DNA from: an uncultured Collinsella sp.
GTDB taxonomy: Bacteria > Actinomycetota > Coriobacteriia > Coriobacteriales > Coriobacteriaceae
Length of the DNA stretch: 9,063 nt
NCBI GenBank assembly: GCA_902490095.1
Contig: CABUCQ010000080.1
Coordinates: 1-9,063 of the forward strand
Direction: 5' to 3'
Part shown: positions 5,692-9,063 of the stretch, in pieces
How positions within the stretch are numbered: the first letter of the stretch is position 1
Layout: each line of letters starts with the position of its first letter
Made by a program: the position numbers and the translations under genes
The notes under the pieces: generated by a model
Seen by the model: only the letters and a program-made list of their open reading frames with translations
What the model was told of the DNA's origin: nothing
Databases searched by the model: none

Positions 5692-7218
5692 ATGGAATCG
5701 ACTGATGTACTGGTAATTGGATCTGGCATTGCGGGCCTTTGCGCCGCCATCGAAGCGGCATGTACAGGTGCAGCCGTCACTGTGGCAAGCGCCGGCAAGA
5801 CCATGAGTGGATCGAGCTTCTTCCCGGGTACCTGGGGCCTCGGCCTCATCGGTCCCGTCGACGAAGACGACGAGCAGGACCTCATCGGCACCATCCAGAC
5901 CGTCGGCGGCGGTGTCGCCGACCTCGAGCTTGTCCAGACGTTTGTGCACGGCATTCCCCAGGCAATTGAATGGCTCGAGCAAGACCTGGGCGTTGAGCTC
6001 CAGCGTCCGCAAAGCGCCGAGAGCGCTCAGCAAAAGCAGTTTATCCCCTGCTTTGACCACAAAACGCGCATGTGGCGCGGCCTCACCCGCAAGCCCCTTG
6101 AGGACGCTCTGACGGCCCGGATCGAGTCGCTCGGCATTCGTCTGCTCCCCCGCCATGAGCTTATCGACCTTGTTGAGGACACGAACGGCAGAATAACCGG
6201 AACCGTGCTCTACGACCTCACCGAAAATCGAATCGTGCCCTTTGCTGCCAAGGCCACGATTATCGCAGCCGGTGGCACAGGCGGCCTGTTCGAGCGCAGC
6301 CTTACGTCGGCCGATGTGCTCAGCTCCTCGCAAGCCATCGCATTGGCGCACGGCGCATCGCTTACCAATATAGAGTTCATGCAGATGATGCCCGGCCTCA
6401 TCGAGCCCAAGCGAAACCTGGTCTTCAACGAGAAAACCTGGCGCTACGTACATGTAGACCAGCCGGCAGATATTACCGACGACAAGCTGGACGACCTGCT
6501 CGAGCAGCGCTCTGGATATGGTCCCTTCACGTCACGCTTGGCCTCCCGCGCTATCGATCTCGTCATCGATCGGGCAGGTGCCGAAGGTCTGGCACTCCAC
6601 TACGACTTCCCCCGCGAGGATATCCCAGAGTTTGTGCAGACCTTTGCCAACTGGCTGCAAGACGAGCACGGCATCGCCCCGACTGACGAGATGCGCGTTG
6701 CGATGTACGCCCACGCCGCTAACGGCGGTATTAAGATCGATAAGACTGCGCACACGGGCGTTGAGGGCCTCTACGCTTGCGGCGAGGCGACAGGCGGCAT
6801 GCACGGCGCCGACCGCATTGGTGGCTTGTCAAGTGCCAACGGCATCGTATTCGGACGCATCGCGGGCGCATCGGCAGCCCTTGCAGCGCAGCAAGAGCCT
6901 GAGACAGCCCTGATGGCGGATATCGACCTCCCCCACTACGGCATTGCCACAACAGATGCCGAACGCCTGACACACGGCCTTAAGCACACGATGAGCACCT
7001 ATTGCATGATCAACCGCACCGAGACGGGCCTATCCGAGGCCCTGCAACAGCTTGAAAGCCTGCAAGACAAGGCCATGGCGCTGAGCAAGCCGCATACCGA
7101 TGACAGCGAGATCGCAGCCCTCGCCCGCCTACAGTCGCAGATTCGACTAGCACAGGAAATGGTCAAAGCCATGCGCAAGCGAACTGAAAGTCTCGGGTCG
7201 CACTATCGAGCGGATTAA
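5692..7218 (+). CDS. FAD-dependent oxidoreductase, fumarate reductase/L-aspartate oxidase flavoprotein family
   Basis: This 508-residue flavoprotein has an N-terminal Rossmann dinucleotide-binding motif VLVIGSGIAGLCAAIEAA (GxGxxG at 10-15), a second FAD-contact segment IIAAGGTGGLFE (190-201) and the family's C-terminal FAD motif YACGEATGGMHGADRIGG (361-378) followed by VFGRIAGA. The conserved residues His341 (AHAANGGI), Arg285 or nearby (SRAID) and Arg375 (HGADR) match substrate-binding positions of the fumarate reductase/NadB family. The segment that usually reads EFxQFHPT is EFMQMMP here, so the substrate-contact histidine is missing. The end, ESLGSHYRAD, resembles the ESRGxHYR C-terminus of L-aspartate oxidase. 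No signal peptide, haem-binding (CxxCH) or FMN-attachment region is seen, so it is a cytoplasmic single-domain enzyme. The substrate cannot be named. No nadA or nadC is adjacent, arguing against calling it NadB. The ATG at 5692 has AAAGGA 5-6 bases upstream; the TTG at 5635 is an unlikely alternative. It appears to be transcribed alone. Confidence 0.85.
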   Translation: MESTDVLVIGSGIAGLCAAIEAACTGAAVTVASAGKTMSGSSFFPGTWGLGLIGPVDEDDEQDLIGTIQTVGGGVADLELVQTFVHGIPQAIEWLEQDLGVELQRPQSAESAQQKQFIPCFDHKTRMWRGLTRKPLEDALTARIESLGIRLLPRHELIDLVEDTNGRITGTVLYDLTENRIVPFAAKATIIAAGGTGGLFERSLTSADVLSSSQAIALAHGASLTNIEFMQMMPGLIEPKRNLVFNEKTWRYVHVDQPADITDDKLDDLLEQRSGYGPFTSRLASRAIDLVIDRAGAEGLALHYDFPREDIPEFVQTFANWLQDEHGIAPTDEMRVAMYAHAANGGIKIDKTAHTGVEGLYACGEATGGMHGADRIGGLSSANGIVFGRIAGASAALAAQQEPETALMADIDLPHYGIATTDAERLTHGLKHTMSTYCMINRTETGLSEALQQLESLQDKAMALSKPHTDDSEIAALARLQSQIRLAQEMVKAMRKRTESLGSHYRAD

Positions 7219-7260
7219 ACCGGACACCTATCTAAAGCAGAACACAACCAATCGATATCC

Positions 7261-7295
7261 ATGGGCCCCGTGAGCTCGAAGCAGCACGGGCCCAT
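7261..7295 (+). terminator. Hairpin after the flavoprotein gene, possible terminator
   Basis: ATGGGCCCCGTG (7261-7272) pairs with CACGGGCCCAT (7285-7295) over 11 base pairs with one bulged C and a 12-base loop. The sequence after it (TCGTGTCC) is only weakly T-rich, so termination efficiency is uncertain. It stands 40 bases after the stop and well before dinD. Confidence 0.5.
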
Positions 7296-7320
7296 TCGTG
7301 TCCGCACGGCAGCGTATCCT

Positions 7321-7348
7321 TATTCTGAATACAGAGTGGGCAAAGCCC
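7321..7348 (+). promoter_or_regulatory. Palindromes upstream of dinD, possible operator/promoter region
   Basis: TATTCTGAATA (7321-7331) is a palindrome around a central T and GGGCAAAGCCC (7338-7348) forms a second short inverted repeat. They lie 30-60 bases before the dinD start, where an operator would be expected. Neither matches the actinobacterial LexA box (CGAAC-N4-GTTCG type), so SOS control is not supported by sequence here. TATTCT could itself act as a -10 element. Confidence 0.35.
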
Positions 7349-7378
7349 GCATAGACAATAGACCAGCGAGGAGGAGAT

Positions 7379-8239
7379 ATGGACAGTAGAGATATCGAGA
7401 AGTGGCGTGTCGAACTTGATAGCTACGCCAATGTGGAAGACGGCGTTGAATATTGGCTCGCACGCGATTTAATGGAACCCATGGGGTACACTCGATGGGA
7501 GAACTTCGCCGAAGTTGTTAAGAGGGCAAAAGTCTCGTGCGAAACAAACAAAACTCCAGTTGATTCCCATTTTCGTGACACCACGAAAATGGTAACTGCC
7601 GGTGTCGCCGCTCGCGCGGTTAAAGACTACAAACTTACGCGCTACGCATGCTATTTAATCGCCCAAAACGGAGATCCAAACAAGCCGGAGATCGCGCTCG
7701 CGCAGGCATACTTTGCCGTCCAGACGCGCCGCCAAGAGCTCATAGAGCAGCGCTTCGCAGAGATTCAGCGCTTGCAGGCGCGCCACTCGCTATCCGATTC
7801 AGAGAAACAGCTCTCGGGTATTGCGTTCAAACGCGGCGTTGACTCCAAAGGATTCGCGATCATCAAGTCGAAGGGCGATGAAGCGTTATTCGGCGGCAGA
7901 AGCACGGCGGAAATGAAGCAGCAGCTCGGCGTACCCAAGAGCGCGGCATTGGCGGACAGGTTAGCCGATGTCCTCATCAAAGCAAAGGACCTTACGAACT
8001 CGATGACGGCCTTCAACGCCGAGGAACACGACCTGTACGGTCTGGACCAGATCAAGCAAGAGCACGTCGAGAACAACACAAGCGTGCGTGGCAGCCTCAT
8101 CGACCGCGGAATTGTCCCCGAGAACCTACCGCCTGCCGAGGATACAAAAAAGCTCGAGCGTCGCGTGAAGACAGACGAGAAGAAACTCAAGGAGGGTACT
8201 GACGGTTTTACCGATCCCCAGGGTAGGCTCGATCTGTGA
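7379..8239 (+). CDS. dinD: DinD-like DNA damage-inducible protein D
   Basis: This 286-residue protein resembles DinD, close to the 274 residues of E. coli DinD. The N-terminal part has the BRO-N/DinD signature YWLARDLMEPMGYTRWENFAEVVKRA (about 25-50), HFRDTTKMV (64-72), and DYKLTRYACYLIAQNGDPNKPEIALAQAYFAVQTRRQEL (83-121). The C-terminal half is helical and charged, ending with a lysine-rich stretch (KLERRVKTDEKKLKEGTDG). In E. coli DinD is SOS-induced and inhibits RecA filament activity; whether this homologue does so is unknown, and no recognisable LexA box precedes it. Start: the ATG at 7379 has GAGGAGGAG immediately upstream. Base use is less GC-rich than in the neighbours and the gene lies beside a tRNA cluster, consistent with acquisition by transfer. 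A perfect 11-base-pair hairpin lies inside the gene at 7567-7592. Confidence 0.88.
   Translation: MDSRDIEKWRVELDSYANVEDGVEYWLARDLMEPMGYTRWENFAEVVKRAKVSCETNKTPVDSHFRDTTKMVTAGVAARAVKDYKLTRYACYLIAQNGDPNKPEIALAQAYFAVQTRRQELIEQRFAEIQRLQARHSLSDSEKQLSGIAFKRGVDSKGFAIIKSKGDEALFGGRSTAEMKQQLGVPKSAALADRLADVLIKAKDLTNSMTAFNAEEHDLYGLDQIKQEHVENNTSVRGSLIDRGIVPENLPPAEDTKKLERRVKTDEKKLKEGTDGFTDPQGRLDL
7567..7592 (+). repeat. Perfect inverted repeat inside dinD
   Basis: CCATTTTCGTG (7567-7577) and CACGAAAATGG (7582-7592) are perfect reverse complements separated by ACAC. The stretch encodes HFRDTTKMV, a conserved part of the DinD family, so the symmetry may come from coding constraint. There is no T run after it. 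Confidence 0.7.
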
Positions 8240-8282
8240 AAGCGGCTGTGCCCTTTCGGGTTCGACCCCATGCGAGGTCAAC

Positions 8283-8313
8283 AAAAAAGCGACCAGCCTG
8301 AGCCAGTCGCTTT
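8283..8313 (-). terminator. Duplicate minus-strand terminator (copy 1)
   Basis: AAAGCGAC (8286-8293) pairs with GTCGCTTT (8306-8313); six A on the plus strand at 8283-8288 give a T6 tail on the minus strand. A C-A mismatch (from A8305) weakens the stem next to the loop compared with copy 2. It may also stop dinD transcripts on the plus strand, though with only a short T run there. Confidence 0.6.
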
Positions 8314-8323
8314 AACGATCTTT

Positions 8324-8343
8324 GGGTGGACCGTCAGGGGGTC
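8324..8343 (-). pseudogene. Remnant of tRNA-Lys 3' end
   Basis: The 20 bases match the 3' end of the intact tRNA-Lys at 8501-8520 except for A8330 in place of G. The match breaks off sharply after the GGGGGTC of the T-arm, and no tRNA body follows. It is a broken duplicate or an attachment-site-like copy. Confidence 0.65.
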
Positions 8344-8433
8344 AGCCTGCTGCGCAGGCGGTCGCTGCGGCGCTTTGCGCCTTGCGCGCTGCGCTGGCAA
8401 ATGCTCACGCATTTCCTCAGCTCCGCGCCCCGA
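8344..8433. other. 90-base hairpin-rich insert between the direct repeats
   Basis: A very GC-rich stretch with three short hairpins in a row: GCCTGC-TGC-GCAGGC (8345-8359), GGCGC-TTT-GCGCC near 8369-8381, and AAATGC-TCAC-GCATTT near 8399-8414. There is no believable coding sequence. It could be an extragenic palindromic repeat or the remains of an inserted element. Confidence 0.5.
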
Positions 8434-8520
8434 CGGGTTCGACCCCATGCGAGGTCAACAAAAAAGCGACCAGCCTGGGCCGGTCGCTTTAACAATCTTT
8501 GGGTGGGCCGTCAGGGGGTC
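8434..8520. repeat. Direct repeat copy 2 (terminator plus intact tRNA-Lys 3' end)
   Basis: Second copy of the 87-base repeat, 177 bases from the first, with 83 of 87 positions identical. It overlaps the 3' 17 bases of the first complete tRNA-Lys gene and includes the operon terminator. This is probably the original, functional copy because it joins an intact tRNA and has the better-paired terminator stem. Confidence 0.85.
8460..8490 (-). terminator. Rho-independent terminator of the tRNA operon
   Basis: AAAGCGACC (8463-8471) pairs perfectly with GGTCGCTTT (8482-8490) around a 10-base loop; six A at 8460-8465 give a T6 tail on the minus strand. It lies just after the last tRNA-Lys gene in the direction of transcription. 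Confidence 0.9.
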
Positions 8521-8576
8521 GAACCCTGGACCTTGGGATTAAGAGTCCCCTGCTCTACCAACTGAGCTAACGACCC
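8504..8576 (-). tRNA. tRNA-Lys(CTT), copy 1 (last in operon)
   Basis: A 73-base cloverleaf read on the minus strand: acceptor GGGTCGT with ACGGCCC, D-arm GCTC..GAGC, anticodon loop CTCTTAA giving anticodon CTT, T-loop GGTTCGACC, discriminator A. It is identical to copies 2 and 3 in the tRNA body, but the three bases after the discriminator are CCC instead of an encoded CCA, so CCA must be completed or repaired by the nucleotidyltransferase. Confidence 0.95.
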
Positions 8577-8580
8577 AAAG

Positions 8581-8606
8581 CTAAAGTCCGTTGTGGCGGA
8601 CTTTAG
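8581..8606 (-). repeat. Intergenic hairpin between tRNA-Lys copies 1 and 2
   Basis: CTAAAGTCCG (8581-8590) and CGGACTTTAG (8597-8606) are perfect reverse complements around TTGTGG. On the transcript it lies between two tRNAs and is followed by CTTT, too short for a good terminator, so it more likely guides processing or gives partial termination. Confidence 0.75.
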
Positions 8607-8619
8607 AGGAGATATCGTG

Positions 8620-8695
8620 TGGTGGGCCGTCAGGGGGTCGAACCCTGGACCTTGGGATTAAGAGTCCCCTGCTCTACCAACTGAGCTAACGACCC
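8620..8695 (-). tRNA. tRNA-Lys(CTT), copy 2
   Basis: Same 73-base body as copy 1 with anticodon CTT, and an encoded CCA at the 3' end (8620-8622). It is part of the exact 119-base tandem repeat. Confidence 0.96.
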
Positions 8696-8699
8696 AAAG

Positions 8700-8725
8700 C
8701 TAAAGTCCGTTGTGGCGGACTTTAG
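8700..8725 (-). repeat. Intergenic hairpin between tRNA-Lys copies 2 and 3
   Basis: Exact duplicate of the hairpin at 8581-8606: 10 base pairs with a TTGTGG loop, in the identical spacer of the tandem repeat. Confidence 0.75.
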
Positions 8726-8738
8726 AGGAGATATCGTG

Positions 8739-8814
8739 TGGTGGGCCGTCAGGGGGTCGAACCCTGGACCTTGGGATTAAGAGTCCCCTGCTCTACCAAC
8801 TGAGCTAACGACCC
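8739..8814 (-). tRNA. tRNA-Lys(CTT), copy 3
   Basis: Identical body to copies 1 and 2, anticodon CTT, encoded CCA at 8739-8741. It is the first lysine tRNA transcribed, 22 bases after the tRNA-His CCA. Confidence 0.96.
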
Positions 8815-8836
8815 GATATCAACACGAAGCAAGAAC

Positions 8837-8914
8837 TGGGGTGGGTAAAGGGACTCGAACCCTCGACCTACGGGACCACAACCCGTCGCTCTAGCCAACT
8901 GAGCTACACCCACC
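8837..8914 (-). tRNA. tRNA-His(GTG)
   Basis: Minus-strand cloverleaf: acceptor GTGGGTG with TACCCAC, D-arm GCTC..GAGC, anticodon stem ACGGG/CCCGT with loop TTGTGGT giving anticodon GTG, T-arm GAGGG-TTCGAGT-CCCTT. It has the tRNA-His hallmarks: an encoded extra G at position -1 (8914) facing discriminator C73 (8840), then an encoded CCA (8837-8839). It is the first gene of the tRNA operon. Confidence 0.96.
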
Positions 8915-8940
8915 GTGTCCTGTGCGCTTCGCGCTCGACT

Positions 8941-8969
8941 ATTATTGCAAGGAACGCCACGCGATGCAA
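8941..8969 (-). promoter_or_regulatory. Promoter of the tRNA-His/tRNA-Lys operon
   Basis: On the minus strand TTGCAT (-35, 8969-8964) and AATAAT (-10, 8946-8941) are 17 bases apart, about 27 bases before the tRNA-His 5' end. A run of A/T-rich sequence just upstream (8975-9005), including the inverted repeat TTTTCAA/TTGAAAA (8977-8995), could act as an UP element, as is usual for stable RNA promoters. Confidence 0.75.
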
Positions 8970-9063
8970 GCCCCAATTTTCAAGAATTTTGAAAAGAGTT
9001 TTTCGAGACCATTTCGAGCAAATCCCACCGGTTTCATAGGAGTAAACTTGCCCCACTGCAAAT
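8970..9063. other. Intergenic end of window
   Basis: AT-rich upstream flank of the tRNA promoter, then sequence without a gene I can support. Near the end, AGGAG (9039-9043) stands 5 bases before a TTG at 9048, which might be a plus-strand gene start, but only 16 bases of frame are visible. Confidence 0.3.

Larger units (their letters stand above)
8257..8343. repeat. Direct repeat copy 1 (terminator plus tRNA-Lys 3' remnant)
   Basis: An 87-base segment repeated at 8434-8520 with 4 differences (8301, 8305, 8317, 8330). It contains a minus-strand terminator hairpin and, at 8324-8343, the last bases of the tRNA-Lys gene with one change in the acceptor stem. It begins 18 bases after the dinD stop. 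This copy has no tRNA body behind it. Confidence 0.85.
8502..8814. repeat. Tandem 119-base repeat carrying three tRNA-Lys genes
   Basis: Each base from 8502 to 8695 equals the base 119 positions on, so the array holds two full units and a third partial one, with tRNA and spacer identical. Identity in the spacers as well as the genes indicates recent duplication or ongoing homogenisation. Confidence 0.92.

Noticed and set aside
5528..5716. Plus-strand frame of 62 codons before the flavoprotein
   Set aside because: It overlaps the flavoprotein start, lacks a ribosome site and resembles nothing.
7321..7331. LexA/SOS box before dinD
   Set aside because: The palindrome TATTCTGAATA does not match the actinobacterial or E. 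coli LexA consensus.
8257..8520. CRISPR array
   Set aside because: Only two copies of a long repeat with terminator and tRNA content; no short regularly spaced repeats or cas genes.
8270..8542. Plus-strand open frame of 90 codons with an internal repeat
   Set aside because: It translates the duplicated terminator/tRNA segment; the repeat explains the repeated peptide and the end runs antisense through tRNA-Lys.
8749..8976. Minus-strand open frame of 75 codons
   Set aside because: It is a translation through tRNA-His and tRNA-Lys (GRGFESLYPPQ-type peptide), a common annotation artefact.
9039..9063. Possible plus-strand gene start (AGGAG then TTG)
   Set aside because: Only 16 bases of frame are visible; not enough to call a CDS.

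Overview
The window reads as a GC-rich chromosomal segment from an anaerobic actinobacterium of the Coriobacteriia, most likely Collinsella or a close relative. This is inferred from codon use, the SufD-SufS-SufU gene order, the NifU-like/GGGtGRT gene pair and the general look of the proteins; no 16S or other decisive marker is present.

Layout. (1) 1-2400, plus strand: the 3' end of a SUF iron-sulfur operon. It holds the C-terminal part of SufD, the cysteine desulfurase SufS and the Zn-dependent sulfur acceptor SufU. The genes overlap by 4 and 8 bases and a hairpin terminator follows at 2430-2466. (2) 2466-3275, minus strand: an IS200-like/REP-associated (HUH, Y1) transposase homologue, convergent with suf. 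Its HVH metal site is intact, but a serine stands where the family normally carries the nucleophilic tyrosine. (3) 3276-3678: intergenic, with divergent promoter candidates and a leader that can fold in more than one way. (4) 3679-5436, plus strand: a two-gene unit of a NifU/SufU-like scaffold protein and a GGGtGRT-motif protein, closed by a very strong TTCG-loop terminator. Its codon choice suggests high expression. (5) 5692-7218: an FAD-dependent oxidoreductase of the fumarate reductase/L-aspartate oxidase flavoprotein family, with an unusual active-site segment. (6) 7379-8239: a DinD-like protein. (7) 8257-8520: an 87-base direct repeat, in two copies, carrying a terminator and the 3' end of tRNA-Lys, around a 90-base hairpin-rich insert. 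(8) 8502-8914, minus strand: a tRNA operon, tRNA-His(GTG) followed by three identical tRNA-Lys(CTT) genes in exact 119-base tandem repeats, with a good promoter at 8941-8969.

How the genes fit together. SufS takes sulfur from cysteine, SufU relays it, and SufD belongs to the scaffold complex (with SufB and SufC, presumably just upstream). The NifU-like protein at 3679 is a distant relative of SufU with a different cysteine arrangement, and it is paired with a protein of unknown function. This makes the pair the best candidate here for an undescribed Fe-S or sulfur-handling system. The tRNA/dinD end looks like a recombination-prone site, with duplicated tRNA ends and possible integration scars.
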